From contig JAITYX010000088.1 in NCBI GenBank assembly GCA_021018815.1, positions 1,488,001-1,552,000 on the forward strand: 64,000 bases of DNA, written 5' to 3'. A program made the position numbers and the translations under genes. Shown here piece after piece: positions 1 through 13,030 of the stretch. Under the pieces are notes generated by a model. The model did not search any database. It worked only from the letters and a program-made list of their open reading frames with translations, and was not told the DNA's origin. Numbering within the stretch: position 1 is the stretch's first letter; every line of letters starts with the position of its first letter. Source of the DNA: Talinum fruticosum (lineage: Eukaryota; Streptophyta; Magnoliopsida; Caryophyllales; Talinaceae).

Positions 1-1567
1 AGGACCAGAATTGGGGTCGGTTACTAAAAAGCCCCGCAACGAAAATGCTCAAGAAGGAACCTCCGATCCTTTAAGAATCTTTGTCACCCAACACTTTACA
101 CTTGATGATAATTTTTTCAAACCCCTTCGTCTCGTGGTTACCGCACATCAAAAACACTAGAGTTTATATCTACTTGTGCTTCGGTGATTTCATCTCGCCT
201 AGAACTCGTCCGTGTAAACCTCCCACTCGAGGATGTCATCACGTCAAAGATTCAAGGGAAGGTTGTCCGTGTAAACCTCCCTCTCCTTCAAATACTATTT
301 AAAGTCTCTCCACTTTTTCTCAACTCTAATCCCATACCATTTATGGAGATTGCTGATGATTTCATTGAGAAGTTTGCCAAGGAAATTTCGAGTCACATAA
401 AAATTTCTCAGTAACTCAAATGAAGACCGAGGCAAGATTACTTTGTTTCATCTTGATGAGGACCTTTTTCGCTCGTCATTCCAAGAAAGAGAATCTAAAC
501 TCCAAGATTCTCAAAGTTTTGTTCAATATCTTATAGGGCTACGAAGTAGACCTCTTCCCTTCTATCATCGAGCTGATGGCCACTGTTCCAGCTCACTCTA
601 AAAAGTCTGCTCCTTTTCCTTTTGGAGCTCTCTTGACGTTTGTCTTCAAATAATTCAAGATTTCCCTTCCCTTATAATCAACAGCTATTTACGAGGCTAC
701 CATTATTGTTGGCGAAAAGAACTTCTAGGAGTACGGATACGAGGAAGTGAAACCCGGTGTGCGGGTTCACGGGTTTGAGTTGAAACCTCCCTTACCTCCT
801 TCCACTCGGACTCGGACTCCACTAGCACTTCAACCTCCCTCTACTTCTCTACCACCTCCTCCTCCTCCCTCTACTATAATGTTTACCACGATGGTAAATA
901 AGATTGTCTTTGTGTCCAAAGAACTTCGAACACTCTCCACTCTCTCAAAATCGTCTATCAAGGCCTGGTGATTACCCGGAAGACTAGAGCAGTCCCATAT
1001 CGGGGAAAGCTAGGATCCTTTGCTCGAATTGAAGGCCATTATTAAAGAGCAATGCGAGTAGATCCAACTCCCTTATGAACGACGATCTAAAGTTGCTAAG
1101 GACTCGGACACTTCTAATACTTCTAAGGAGTACTCCAGCCCAGCTAAGTCTACATCCACCGAGGAGGCGGTTGAGGAAGCAACGAAGAAGCAGCTAGTAC
1201 TGAAGAGAAGAAAGAGGAAGAGAAGGAAGAGAAAGAAAAGAAAAAGAAGAATTCGCTTAACCTTAGCGCCAAGGTGCACTAGAACCTTAACCAGAATTGA
1301 TCTCCTCGGATCATGTTCGAGTAGGTCGAGAAGAAGCTGGCGACGTTGGTTAGTCCCAAGTTGCCGTCCCAAAAGCACTCGCCCGATGCTTGTCTTCAAG
1401 GAAGATGAGCCGAGAGGAAGATGTCTCTATGGTTCACCAAACCAGGACGGAGCAACTTCGTGACATCCCGAGTCTTGCAACCGCCTTACTAGTCCACCTC
1501 CTCACATGCTTACAGTGCGGGCGCAATGCTAATCCCTCCTCGTCCGGACAACAAGCCCCCCTTCTTA
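1..1567 (+). pseudogene. Extra ORF (ORF3) downstream of pol, element X, broken
   Basis: The window opens inside a reading frame that matches, segment by segment, the extra ORF of element V (32035-33614). Shared landmarks are the FVTQHFTLDD-like start region near 80-115, a GYEVDLFPSIIELMA segment near 540-585 (GYDVDLFLFIIEQMA in V), a PFGALL segment near 620, a proline/serine-rich stretch at 785-870, and a Lys/Glu-rich stretch at 1190-1255. Several stops and frameshifts break it, so it is not expressible as one protein. Position between pol and the 3' LTR is that of the envelope-like or plant-transposon-protein ORF of Sireviruses; that assignment is inference. Its function is unknown. The start codon lies left of the window. 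Confidence 0.6.
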
Positions 1568-2139
1568 AGTTCATTTCTTTTCTTCGTTTCAATTTTTTTT
1601 TCGGACATCGGTTATACTACTCTGCTATTTTCTTCCCTCTTTTTGATGAAATGCTAAGGGAGAAAATATAGAAAACTTGATGTTTAGTTTAGAGGGAGAA
1701 ACTCCGCTTAATGAATTTTTTTTAGTCTGTTTATTTTCTTTCGGAGTAATGAATTTTCTTTTAGCATACTCAGTCCTGAATTGCTTTGATGCTCTGATAT
1801 TTTTCTATGCTCCGATACTAATACTTGCCATTCCGAGCATATACTGTTTCTAATGTACATATTTTTTTTACGTATTCTATACTACGATACTTCACTATGC
1901 CCCGATACTTAACTCATTAACATATATGGTCTAATTTCAATTCTTTTTGCTGAGATACATCATTATCTGCACATATGCTCTGAGTAATGATATGATATGA
2001 ACTGCACTTTTAGTATCTCAAAGTCACTTTTGCTCCGAGAACATGACTTTCCGTTACGATCATTAGCAATGAAAACTTATGTAATGTACTAACAAGTTTA
2101 TATCTTAAGTATGGAATGCCTTTCATCAAAAAGGGGGAT
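1568..2139 (+). other. 3' noncoding region of element X with polypurine tract
   Basis: AT-rich sequence without coding potential, collinear with 33615-34060 of element V. It ends in the conserved sequence GGAATGCCTTTCATCAAAAA followed by a purine run (about 2128-2138), the plus-strand priming site immediately before the LTR. Confidence 0.6.
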
Positions 2140-3570
2140 TGAAGACTGAGGTATAAATCTCTATCTCTCTTTGGTTTTGATTTTAAGTCATTCTATATTC
2201 TATAGAAACTCCTCTCTAAGTTTTCATTATGTTACGACTGACTCGGAAAGCACCTTACTACGTATCCTCATCACTGGTATTTCTTACTCACTCGGACATC
2301 ATTCGGAACCATCACATGATCAAATAATTTATCTAACACACTTTCTCCGAACACCGACTTTGTATTTCAGCGCAAAAAGAATTACAACGTTAATTCTTTA
2401 TTCTAAGTTAGTTTATTTCCTTGAGAATTATTTGGCTAGATCAAGTTGTTATACTCTAATATTTTACTTTCTCTCTAACTTGGTCGGCTTAGGATTGACT
2501 CAAGATGGAATTTGAGTATATTGAATATTAGACTCAGAAAATTCCATTCTTTTAAGCCAAAGATAATTAAGCATTTAATTACTCCGATTTAATTATTATC
2601 TATGCCTAATCATGGACCAAAGTATTGTTATACTTTGAGAACTTATGTGGTTTGCTTTTGTAGGTTATTCAAATGAGGCTAATCTATTTTTTGAATTACA
2701 AAGGCAACTGGCTTCTAGCCGTTAACCACCAGCAGACAAGTTTTAGCTACTTCGGACAAGGCTCGGACACTATGCTAGGGTTGTTTGTTTCCAAAACTAG
2801 AAAATTTCAAGTCTAGGCCTAAAGGTTATTTCCACCATAGTTTTCAGTCACCACCAAGTGATTGGACCATCTTTTAGAGCCAAGAGCCTTTGTATAATGT
2901 TCACATCCCAACGAATCTTTTCGAGTGACTCGGAATAGCCTTTATAACGGCTATCGAAGACTTCAATCCACAAACAAGCCTCAACGGTCACTCGCTTGGG
3001 TGTCGATAGATAGAAGCCACTTTGCAAGACTTGAAGGTTGCTTGAAATTATTGTTGAACCTATTATTACATTCATTCTTACTCAATCTTCAACTTACAAC
3101 TCCAATTCTATATTTAATATTCTCCGAGTTATAAAGAAATTCTTGTAATCAATTACATACTTCTCTTACTTTCTTAGTAATTGCTTGATTAAGCTATAAG
3201 GGTTAACTCAGCTCGGTAGTCCCTAATTGTAAAGGGTACCTCGGTCAGGAAGTACTAGATCAAATAAAAGAACTTCTAAGTCTAGGAAAACATTGTAAGG
3301 AATTGTCTAAGGGAGCAATTTTGGTTGAGTCGAGTCCTTTGTATTGTGTGGATTCAAAATAGTGAATTTGACTTGGTGCTTAGATTAGCACTATCCATGG
3401 TTTTCTACCCTAGGAAGGTTTCCACGTATATTTGTGTTATTGCCTTTCTTAGCCCATTCTAGACACGAGAATCTGCTTTTAGTTTGTATTGGTGCAAAAA
3501 TTGTTTATTTTCTTCTTCGACCTATTCACCCCCTCTACGGTGACATAGACTATCCAAGAGTAAACCTTCA
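2140..3570 (+). repeat. Family A LTR1 (3' LTR of element X)
   Basis: It begins TGAAGACTGAGG directly after the purine tract and ends AAACCTTCA, giving the short terminal inverted repeat TGAAG/CTTCA seen in the other family A copies. Internal landmarks in order are the TCTCTTTGGTTTTGATT start region, the CGAGTGACTCGGA palindrome remnant near 2922-2935, and the TTCACCCCCTCTA block near 3525. Length is 1431 bp. It abuts an RNase H tail of another copy at 3571, so X probably inserted into element Y. Confidence 0.8.
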
Positions 3571-3690
3571 AATTTATTCCTACTAAATTTCAATTTGCTT
3601 GACATTGTCACTCGGCCTTTTAATGAAGATCGGTTTTGTTTTATTAAGAATGAACTTGGCATGATTAATACATTATTATGTGATTATTAC
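3571..3690 (+). pseudogene. RNase H C-terminal tail of element Y pol
   Basis: The sequence matches the end of pol in element V (31415-31515), including the coding for a NELGMINT-like terminus before the stop region. Only about 35 codons remain, and upstream pol sequence is absent because LTR1 ends immediately before it. This is the C-terminal end of a copia-type RNase H, which degrades the RNA of the RNA/DNA hybrid during reverse transcription. The truncation is best explained by insertion of element X, with the missing left part of Y outside the window. Confidence 0.65.
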
Positions 3691-4235
3691 ATGAATTATT
3701 CTTTTATGATTATGTGTTATGTGCTTTGATTAAATGACAAGCTGGATCAGTTGAATCAAAATGAAATTGAGCTATAAGTTATTAGTTTTCTAACTATTCT
3801 TAGTCACTCGAAACTATAATGAGTCGGACTCAATTTATGAGCAAAATGAACATAAAATTTCTAAGGTCGTTTCTAGATTAATGGGGAATCTCATAATTAT
3901 TTTTGAAAACACTTTCTTTTCTCTATTTGTCTCGCACTTCGGTCAGCAGAAATTAGTCGTTCGAAGAAAGTCTGTTGGAAAACTAGCTCTTACAGTGCGA
4001 GAGCGACACAACGGTCCGAGAACGGTTGCTTGGGTTTTGGGTCAAAAAGAAGGTTGGATGTCTTTTTTGCAATAAATAGCACCTCTTCACTTTACCTACT
4101 GTATACTCGCTTTCTTTGCTCTCAACACTCCCCTATTCACTTGTGCTCATTTTCTCTCTCGTTTTGATTTCTAACTCTCTGCTAACTATTCAATCTTTCT
4201 TTACTTTCTCTTTCACTCTCAATCTCTTTGCAACT
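3691..4235 (+). other. Spacer between pol and extra ORF of element Y
   Basis: Noncoding, collinear with 31516-32034 of element V. It includes an AATAAATAG TATA-like box near 4071-4079 followed by a strongly pyrimidine-rich stretch (about 4081-4230) that leads to the ATG at 4236. The arrangement looks like a separate promoter and leader for the extra ORF, which is inference only. Confidence 0.45.
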
Positions 4236-4572
4236 ATGCCTAAGAGACGAACCACTCAAGAAGGAGGGTCGGCGACTAAGAAGGCTAGAACCAAATCCAA
4301 GATTGAGGACGCATAAGAAGGTGCCTCAAATTCAAATGTTTTGTCACCCAGTACTTCACTTGGGATGACAAATTCTTTCCCTCTACTTCTTTCTCGTGGT
4401 TACTAACATATCAAAAACACTGGTATGTACAACTATCCGTGCTTTTAAGAAGTCTATGTCTGCTCATTCTAAGAAGTCTACTCCTTTTTCCTTTGGGGCA
4501 CTTCGATTGCTTTTTTAAACAGTTTAAGATCCCTCTTCCCTGTGACCCTAAAGCTTGCTTGGAACCTGTTGT
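4236..4572 (+). pseudogene. Extra ORF (ORF3) of element Y, 5' part, cut by CACTA-1
   Basis: Starts with ATG at 4236 and reads MPKRRTTQEGGSATKKARTK, which parallels MPKRGSTSEFMGSATKKARK of element V. A stop follows after 26 residues (IEDA then TAA). Homology continues in other frames through an FVTQYFTWDD-like segment and a FSFGAL-like segment near 4485. The basic N-terminus (KR, KKAR) could be a nuclear localisation or nucleic-acid-binding region; this is inference. Homology ends at 4572, where a CACTA element begins; the 3' remnant of the same ORF resumes near 12000. Confidence 0.6.
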
Positions 4573-4930
4573 CACTATAACATATTTGGGCTTTTGCGAC
4601 ATTTATTTTTAGCTTAGGTGGCATTTGTAAACACCACCGTAGCCTTTCAAGACATTTAATTTTCTGCCGCTTAAGGCAATATTGCTAGAGGATTTAACGG
4701 TGTTTTTGTAGTTTGTTGGTAAAGGTTGTAATAAACGTCGTATAAGGACATGTTAAATTGGCCTCCAAGCCTCACATTTCAAGCTACATCTCCTGTATAT
4801 ATTGATGTATCAATTACTAGTTTTTGATAAGCTGAAATACAATTACAAATTCATAACTCAAATTCTTCCAAGATAACTTCTAATTACATACTAATGCATT
4901 GTATCGCTTACATAATTTCTTTAGTATCAC
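4573..4930. repeat. CACTA-1 left terminal and subterminal region
   Basis: Terminal CACTATAA is followed by GCGACATTTATTTTT and GGTGGCATTT-like short motifs on alternating strands, as in subterminal transposase-binding regions of En/Spm elements. No coding potential. Confidence 0.55.
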
Positions 4931-5812
4931 TTACATAATTTCGTATATAGAGTAACAACCGCATAATGGAGTTTCATTGAACCTACAAAATAAATTCAAC
5001 AATCGAAGTACCAATTGCTTTACATCCACCTTGATAAGAGAATTACTAATTGAAGAAGTCATTTTCATATTAGATTCGAGAAAAAAGTCATAGAGATCCC
5101 GCAACATGCGCGCTTCTTTGCCATCATAATCGAAAACAGGATTTGCAGGCATTGTTAAGATGTAGGCCTTAACTAACTTCCGAGAGGACAAAAACAAAAA
5201 TCCTGGCATTCAATTCCTTCATGTTCCCTACATCAAAATCCTTCGGAAATTCCATGTTTTCTGCATTAAGAATTCTAGTATCAAACTTTGATCCACACAA
5301 CCACCATGTACAAGAGTTATCCACTCTACTTGAAGAAATGCAAACCAGGATTCATAAGAGGTAAAAAGCACATTAAAGGTGTTCTTTCCCATTGAATATG
5401 GCATTAACTGAAAGAGCATCCACCAATTTTTGCACAATTGTCACATTTCCAGCACATATGTTCCCAAGATAATTATTTCAAAGAAAAAACGCACATATGT
5501 TCCCAAGATAATTATTTCAAGAAAAGAAATAAAGCACGAGATAATATGCTATGCACTTTCAACATGAGATATCTAGCATTAACACATCAAAACCACCAAA
5601 GCAAGAATGATAAAGTCATCATTTTGCCCCAAATCATATATTCCCTAACTTACACACAAGCCGATTACAAGAAAGTCATCAAAAATAGCAACAAGAAGCA
5701 TACCTTAGCATTTTCACACCACAAAAAGAGCAATATTTACTCGACTCATATAAACTAGGCATACGAACATCGGGTGACCTACATAAGGGGAAAAAACGGG
5801 GAACACTTAAAA

Positions 5813-7325
5813 CTAATCATAGTCAAAGTGTAGGACTTGTGTTATATAAGAAACTCTAAAATTAAAAAGACATACATTTTCATTACTTCCAAGAAGAAGA
5901 ACTCTAAGCTTTACTATCTCAGCTAGAACTTCAGTTTGTTGCCCTTCAAAATGCGTTACTTTGTCTTGCAATCTCTTATTCTCAACTTCTAAGAATTCCA
6001 TTCTTTTATTGCATTGATCATAATCATTATCTGTTTGCTCTCTACTTAGAGTAGATGAAAGTAATGAAATAGAAGATGGACCCATCCCTAAACCACGAAC
6101 TTGACCTCTTCTTTCTTCCCCTATAACTTGAGAGTAGATATCACCGTCCCAAGCAACATTCTCATTGGACACCTCATTACCATTTGGGAGTTCATTTAAT
6201 TTTTCCTTTATCATATCTTATAAAATGAAAAATAATTAAATAACTTGCTACTGACAATTCTCAAAAAGATAAGATTGTCCTGCGCTCTATTACTTATCAC
6301 AACCAGCTTTGATTTTTCATCCATCGGCGTTGGTTGAGTCTTGTGATCATTATGCGCTTCCAAGTATACATATGCTCTAGATGGCCCCACTCCACCAGTC
6401 TTATTAGAATTGAAATATCCAAAACGTTAGTTAGAAAGACGTAATATATATTATAACACTAAAAACAATTGAGTAGTTTGTAAACAAATGATAAACTTTC
6501 TCAGCAGACCACCCGAGCAAAGCTTTTTGATATGGTCTGTATGTGCTATAAGTTGGTTCAAACGAGTTTTCCTATTTGTGACACAACGTTTCGAATGTAC
6601 AATATAACATTAGAAAACATGTACACTAACTTTTTATCCTGTACATGACAACGAGGTAATAAATATAGGAATTTCTATGTGTTACCTTCCCTTTATTAGA
6701 AATCCGATATGTTCTTGAAGAGATCCATTGATCTTTGGGAGCACAATTAGATTTATGGTCATTCAAAACAGTTGTGACAAGTACCACGATTTGGCTCACA
6801 ATGCTCAAGTTTAAGCTCAGCTTTGAAGTTGCTCTATTTCCTTCCCATAGATTTTAACACATATTTTTACGCTTGTTGATTAGGGATAATGAATTTTGAC
6901 TATCAAATAGGAAAAAAGAATTTAAAAAAACACAATAAATCACATTCATTAATAAAAATTACTACAAATTAAAAAAATCAAAACTTATTTGTCGTCTTTG
7001 GGAACTTGCCGCCAATCTGTATATGATAAGGAGCATAACATTGGATTTCTTGACATTGTATCCATAAAATAAGCAAGATTCGACCCTTCATCATCGATTG
7101 GCTACCACCGTTTATTCCACTCCACTAGTATTCTCTTTTTTTAAGTTGGTTCCAAATATGAGCCATTACAGTAGGTCCTCTTTGTTTCTTAGATAAAGGG
7201 TTAGAAGTTTCACGTAAGTTATTCTCACTAAGAGGGTTTTCATTAGAAGAAGTAGATTGAGCCCCAAATTGTGAAACCACATTTTGCACACTTGAAGTCC
7301 TGTCATTTTGAAGAGCAACGTCCAT
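5813..7325 (-). pseudogene. CACTA-1 second gene, Transposase_24/TNPA-like
   Basis: On the minus strand the pieces read in order: KKQRGPTVMAHIWNQLKK (about 7190-7130), a DWRQVPKDDK segment near 6990-7020, a weaker segment with ISNKGK (6730-6690), and a C-terminal block beginning near 6214 with YSQVIGEERRGQVRGLGMGP, then a heptad-like coiled coil (NKRMEFLEVENKRLQDKV). RGPT..., the DWR..P..K motif and the VRGLG.GP motif are typical of the plant Ptta/En/Spm protein that binds subterminal repeats. AT-rich gaps between the pieces may be introns or decay. It lies downstream of the transposase in the same orientation. Confidence 0.65.
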
Positions 7326-7677
7326 CCACTATTCGTGATCTCTTTGCTAGTCCCATGATAACTTGAAAAAAACAAAAATTGACATTATTTAATATGTAAC
7401 AACAATAGCTAAGCCAATTGGAAGTTACCTTTAACTTCCGAAGCATAATTACAAAATTCAATAAACATTCGAGTCACATATTTTATCAAGCACCTAGACA
7501 AATATATATGTATTCCATTTCCACGACAAAAATTAAAATTCTGGCTCATCTTCTTCATTCATATCTTGTATATGGTCATCTTCTATGTATGTCCCTTGAA
7601 CCATGAAAGACACATCAATTTCAGCCTCAGTAGCTCTTTCAATGCCACTTATGTGAGAGTCGGTATCCACTAAAAAA

Positions 7678-10600
7678 CTAAAAATTTTTGTCATCTTGAT
7701 CATCCTCCCCAAGATCAGATATCTCCCTAAGTTTCATAGCTATAGGAACAAACCACTCACGTTCTCGCCGATCTTCTACATATATGACTTGTTGAACTTG
7801 AGAAGGAAACACAAAAGGCTCATCATTTAATCTAAGGCCTATATGTATTAAATGATTAAAATTCACCAATGTGAACCCTAATCCATCTCTCTTTAATCAT
7901 CTCCCTTGCATTACATCAACCCATTCACATCTAAGCAAATCAACCTTAAAATCCTCATAATAATCCAATTCAATCATGTCAATGATATGATCGTAATATA
8001 GAACATCTCCAACCATTGGCCTTGTGTCACTAGAGCTTGCATAACTTTGTGTCTTTGCAACAACCATGACACCACTATTCTGAGTACTCATATTTTTCTC
8101 ATATTCTTTTGTTCTAAAGCGAAAACCATTCCTAACATCGAAAGATTGGAATCTTTTTGCGATAAAATTTGGGCCCCGAGCTAGTGACTTCATGTGTTTC
8201 GTGAGTCGATCATCGGTTAAACCTCCTAGGCCTTTCACCTATAATTGCATAACAAACAAAAGAAATGATTACCAAATCTAATTACTATAAGAAATACAAT
8301 GCAATATTATATAATTAACAAGTGATACCTACATAGTCATTTAACCAATAATAAAATCCTTCAATATGTAAACGCTACTTTTCATGTGGTGTAGGACGTC
8401 TTCGACATGTGATTCTATTTACATGAGCCTTGTGCTCTCTAAACAGCAAAAAACAATCTATTATGTTCGAATAAAATGCATAATATTTAATGATGTTATA
8501 ACTTTATCAAAACTTACTTCCTTAAAGATTCAAGATTTACGTCGTCACAATTAAAAAGAACATAACGATGTGCTTAATTCCACATTTTCTCATCCATCCT
8601 AAAACCCTTAATACTTTAGTAAGGTGTCCCTTCACGTGGATAAAAACATGACTCATCTTCATCGGATCCATTTGTGGCATTATTTCGAGGTTGATTTCTT
8701 GATTTTCGTCTTTTCAAATGTTGTCAAACAAATTTGAGACAGTCTCCGGCTAGGTATGCTTCGATATACAACCTTACGGTCGTCGTTGTATTGCTAATAT
8801 AATCTTTCAACTCTTTCAAGTACCTTTTTGTTTATTACAAAAATAAATGAATTTAGAATGCTAACATAAAAAATTATGAATTGAGGTATAAATAAAATAA
8901 AATAAAACATGATTTGTTACCTTTCAATTGAATACATCCAACGATAAATCACTGGTCCTATAACCTTAGCTTCATGTGCAAAATGGATGACCAAGTGCAC
9001 CATAATTGTGAAGAACGAAGGCAGAAAGATCTTCTCTAAACAATAAAAACTATTGCAACTTTTGCTTCAATCAAGTCAAGCTCATGAATATACAAAGTCT
9101 TTCCACATAGCACTCGAAATATAGTACTTAGTTCAATCATAACATATGTGACCTTATCATCTACATTTCCTCTCAATGCAATTGGAAGAAGGTGTTGCAT
9201 AATCACATTGTAATCATGGCTTTTAAGACCACATAGTGTCTTATGCTTTTGAACACATCATGAGATATTAGATGCATACCCATCGGGAAATTTCATATTC
9301 TCCAAAATTTCATAAAAGAATTTCTTCCCCTCTTTACTCATATTAAAACATGTTGGTGGCAAATATATTCTTCCGGACTCACCACGTCGTTGAGGCCATA
9401 ACTTCTTCCTTATCCCCAACTGTTGAATATCACGCCGAGCTTTAAGGTTGTCCTTTGATTTATGATCAATATTTAGCAAAGTGCTAACAATATTGTCACA
9501 AACATTTTTTCTATATGTATCATATCAAAATTATGTCGTACTAGATTATGCTCCAAGTAAGGAAGTTAAAAAAAAAAAAAACCCTTCTTTTTCCATGTAA
9601 ACTCGGGAACTCCATTGGCTTTACCACTCATTTTATTGAAAGTAAAGTCAATGGACTTTAATTGCTCCAATATTGTGCTCCAAATGGCGGTCTACAAGCA
9701 ATCAAATTGTTCAAGAACCTTTGATACGCCATAAAAGAAAATTTATTTCCATATTTCAATCTAACGGAAGACGTATTCATGTTACAAGAAGGACAACCAA
9801 ATTTTCCATATACATTCCAACCAAACAAATTTCCTAATGTAGGTTTTATTGTCCGCATAAAAATAGCATGCAATTAAAAAACTTGGCCATTTGATGCATA
9901 ATATGTCGGTACCCCAATTTCCCATAGTTCTTTCAGACTTTTCAATAAGAGGTTGCAAATAAACATCAATATCATTACCTGATGCTTTAGGTCCACGAAT
10001 AAGTAAAGACAAAATAAAATTTTCTTTTTTCATGCACAACCATAGAGGCAAATTATAAGGTATCAAGATTACAAGCCAAACACTATACCGACTATCTTGT
10101 CTACCAAATGGGTTAAACCCATCACTTGCAAGCCCTAGTCTAACATTGCGAGATTCAACACTAAAATGGGGATATACATCATTAAAATTTGTCCAAACTT
10201 GAGATTCTGCTGAATGACTTAAAATGCCATCTTTCTTACGCTCTTTGTCATGTCATACCATATCTTTTGGCATTTTGCATGACATGAACAATCATTGCAA
10301 TCTTGGTTTTAAGAGGAAATATCTCAAACACCTTAGTTGGAATTGGCTTCTTCTTCTTTTTTTTTTTTTTTTTTACTATACCTTCTTCTTCCAATTCAAT
10401 TCCATTCATTTTCTATCTAGAAGTATGACATATATAGTACACTATGTTGCGGATGCACTTTCTTTCGAAAATAACATACAATCATTAGGACACGCATCTA
10501 TTTCTCATACTTCGGACCCAAACCCTCAATAATTTTTCGTGACTTAATCACGGAACCAGGAAAGGTTTCACCTTCGGAGAAAGCATCTTTAAGAAGTTTC

Positions 10601-11236
10601 AGTAACACATCAAATGATTTATTAGACCATCCAAACTAACATTTCACATTGTATAAATGCAATAAGAATGACTATCTACTATATTTTGAGATCCCGGATA
10701 CAACTCCTTGTCGGCATCCTTCATTAAACAATTGAACTTTTCCATGTTTGGATCACTATGTGCATTTTGATTCATTGCAACACTTGCCCCCAAATTTAGC
10801 TCCACTCTTTCTCCTTCTTCTACATTCACATTATCATTACAAGAGGAAATTCAAAAATATCACATAACATATCCATTACTTCATCGTCATCATCATCATT
10901 TGTATCATCATGATCAATTCCATGGTTGACATTTATATTAGTTTTCATAGCCTGCCTATATAGTGATTCTCCATGAAAATACCATGTATCATAGTCTTCA
11001 AGCATTCGATGTTCAATAAGATGATCAAATATTTCTTCTTTAGATCTATGAATGCGATTAACACACTTTTTACATCGGCAAGGGACTTTTTCATCCATAT
11101 TCCTAAATGCAAACTCCAAATATTCATTAACTCCACATAAGTATTTATGCCAATTAGTAGTATCACTCCATTTGCGCTTTCGATGATCCATCCTCTCACT
11201 GACAATAAAATGATATATGAGCAACCATCCATCCAA
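7678..11236 (-). pseudogene. CACTA-1 TNP2-like transposase
   Basis: Minus-strand homology runs in the order expected for TNP2. First is a transposase-associated N-terminal domain (11170-10950) with FAFRNMDEKVPCRCKKCVNR, a histidine (HL) and the YDTWYFHGE motif. Next is the Transposase_21 core with DADKELYPG (about 10700), RNVRLGLASDGFNPFGRQDS (about 10160-10100) and KASGNDIDVYLQPL (about 9990-9950). Then NMKFPDGYASNIS (9300-9258), a DUF4218-like part (9240-8620) and a DUF4216-like part (8238-7678) with DRLTKHMKSLARGPN. The protein would cut and join element ends in the nucleus. Frameshifts and a stretch of 12 A residues near 9570 break it; some gaps may be introns. Confidence 0.8.
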
Positions 11237-11300
11237 GAACTAATAAAAATATGTACTTAAATAAGAGTGCCAAATGAATGAGATTTTAATTAAGCAACAT

Positions 11301-11999
11301 CTAGACGTACGTGCCATACAAACAAGAGCCCTAATCTCGAATCCTACTCAATAATAGGAGTGTTATATACTTATTCAAGTGTTGTTCATGGAAATGATGA
11401 GAAGGTTGTTGAATTTTGGAATTCTTGTGTTTTGCTCCTATTACGATTTGATAATATAAAAATCCATTCTTAATGTTAATTATTAAAAAAATGTTAAAAT
11501 CATCCAAGGTCTCACATCGCTCATTAACAATGAATTCTCTGTTCTTAGACAGAGGCTTGGAGGCATATCAATACCTAAGACGTATTACTCGTAGATTGTC
11601 TTCTAGATCCTTTATATATCTCCTTTCAACCAAATCACGATCCCATTACTGATTCAAGAAATCAAAAGATTCAATAACATAACTAACAAGGAGGATTCTT
11701 ATACAAAAATTTAGCACAAGTTCTAGAGTTATACTGCTATTCATGCATTCCATTGAAAATTGCGTAATTGATTATCATAATAACACCCCATACGATTACA
11801 CTCGATTAGGGCGTGGCATATGCACATAGATGTAGGGAAATTGTACCTTGAGTAGTAGACCCAAAAGACATACCAAAAACCACATCATTCATGAATTTAA
11901 ATAAAATGGTCATACAAATTACGATCTCCAAAGTCGTTGGCGACTTACACTCGGATGAGGTTAGGCCGACTTTATGGGATCCGATTCCCGAATTAGGAC
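11301..11999. other. Unassigned stretch between CACTA-1 and the rest of element Y
   Basis: No coding region or terminal repeat recognised. A TAACACCCC...GATTAGGGCGTGG-like stretch at 11780-11816 resembles words common at gypsy LTR ends but has no partner. It should contain the right end of CACTA-1 and the missing middle of the extra ORF of Y, but neither is recognisable. Confidence 0.35.
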
Positions 12000-12597
12000 T
12001 ACTCAACTTCTTGATATCCTAGTTCTGCAGCCCCCTCACTCATCTACTTCAACACAAGCTTACGGGCGAAGGCACATTGCTCATCCCTCTTCTTCAAGAC
12101 GACCTGCCCCGCCCCCTTCTTAGTTTTTTTTTAAACTCATATTTCATTTTTTTGTCCAACATCTACTACACTTACTTGATCATTCCTCCCTCCTTTTGAT
12201 ATTTTTGCTAAAACGCTTAGGGGAAAAAATAGATAGAAATTTGCATGGTTTGTTTAGGGGAGTCTTTTCCCTAATTTCGACTTTAGTTATTTTGTGTTTC
12301 TTGTACATATTTATGTCTAGCAACAAATGAAAAAAATTCTTAGAATACTTGTTTCGAGTTACATGTTTTCAATAGCTCGATACTTGACGCTTTAACATAT
12401 CCGCTCCGATCACAATTATTGCTCTGGTTAATTTCAAGAAACATGTTACGAGTTATGATCTCAGCTACACTTATAAGTATCTTAAGTTCCACTTAAGAGT
12501 TTTGTTTTTTTTTTTTTGCGCTAATCGATTCGCTATGAAAACTTAACTATTTAGCTTCTATCTTATGTATGGAATGTCTTTCATCGAAAGGGGAGAT
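12000..12597 (+). pseudogene. 3' remnant of element Y extra ORF, 3' noncoding region and polypurine tract
   Basis: At 12080-12125 the text (CTCATCCCTCTTCTTCAAGA...CCGCCCCC) aligns with the last codons of the extra ORF in V (33585-33614). The following TTTTTTTGTCCAACAT and CCTCCTTTT...GATA blocks match 33664-33740. The end carries the conserved GGAATGTCTTTCATCGAAAG purine tract immediately before LTR2. This shows that Y continues on the far side of CACTA-1. Confidence 0.6.
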
Positions 12598-13030
12598 TAA
12601 AGACTCATGTATAACTCTCTATCTCTCTTAAGTTTTGATTCTATGTCATTACTGTGCTTTGTAGAATTCTATATCTAAATTTTCATTTGATTCTAACCCA
12701 CTCAAACATCACTCAAACTATCGCATGAACAAATAATTTCTCTATGACACTTATTCTTAGTACTTGATCGAAGACTCATATTCTAACTCTAAGTCATTCC
12801 GAGTACTATAGGTATAAATCTCATCTCTCCTAAGTTTTGATTTCAAGTCATTACGAGTGTTATAGAAACTCTTGTATAAGTTTTCATTCGTTTTTGACTA
12901 ACTCATAAAATACATTATTGTATATCTTCTATACTAATGTTTCGACTCACTCGGACATCACTCGGAACTAACGCATACTCAAATAATTTCTCTAACACTC
13001 TTATTCCGAGTACTTGATTGTATATTTCAA
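12598..13030 (+). repeat. Tandem partial duplication at the start of LTR2
   Basis: The LTR start (GAAGACTCAT, TCTCTTAAGTTTTGATT, CACTCAAACATCACTC) occurs at 12598-12770 and again from about 12771 (CGAAGACTCATATTC, CTCCTAAGTTTTGATT, CACTCGGACATCACTC) before the rest of the LTR continues. Other family A LTRs have one copy. Confidence 0.6.

Larger units (their letters stand above)
4573..11300 (-). mobile_element. CACTA-1, En/Spm-type DNA transposon, degenerate
   Basis: The left end reads CACTATAACATATTTGGGC, a CACTA-type terminus, and is preceded by TGT as the possible 3-bp target duplication. It sits inside the extra ORF of element Y. The interior encodes, on the minus strand, a TNP2-like transposase followed by a TNPA/Transposase_24-like protein, the usual two-gene order of plant CACTA elements. 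Both are broken. No matching inverted terminus (TATAGTG followed by TGT) was found between 11240 and 12000, so the right boundary is approximate and the end may be deleted. Confidence 0.8.

Noticed and set aside
2171..2515. 114-codon frame inside LTR1
   Set aside because: Lies in U3 of an LTR, is not conserved as a frame in the other LTRs, and has no motif.
11350..11372. AATAATAGGAGTGTTATA as right end of CACTA-1
   Set aside because: Only GTG agrees with the inverted CACTATAA terminus, and the required TGT duplication does not follow it.
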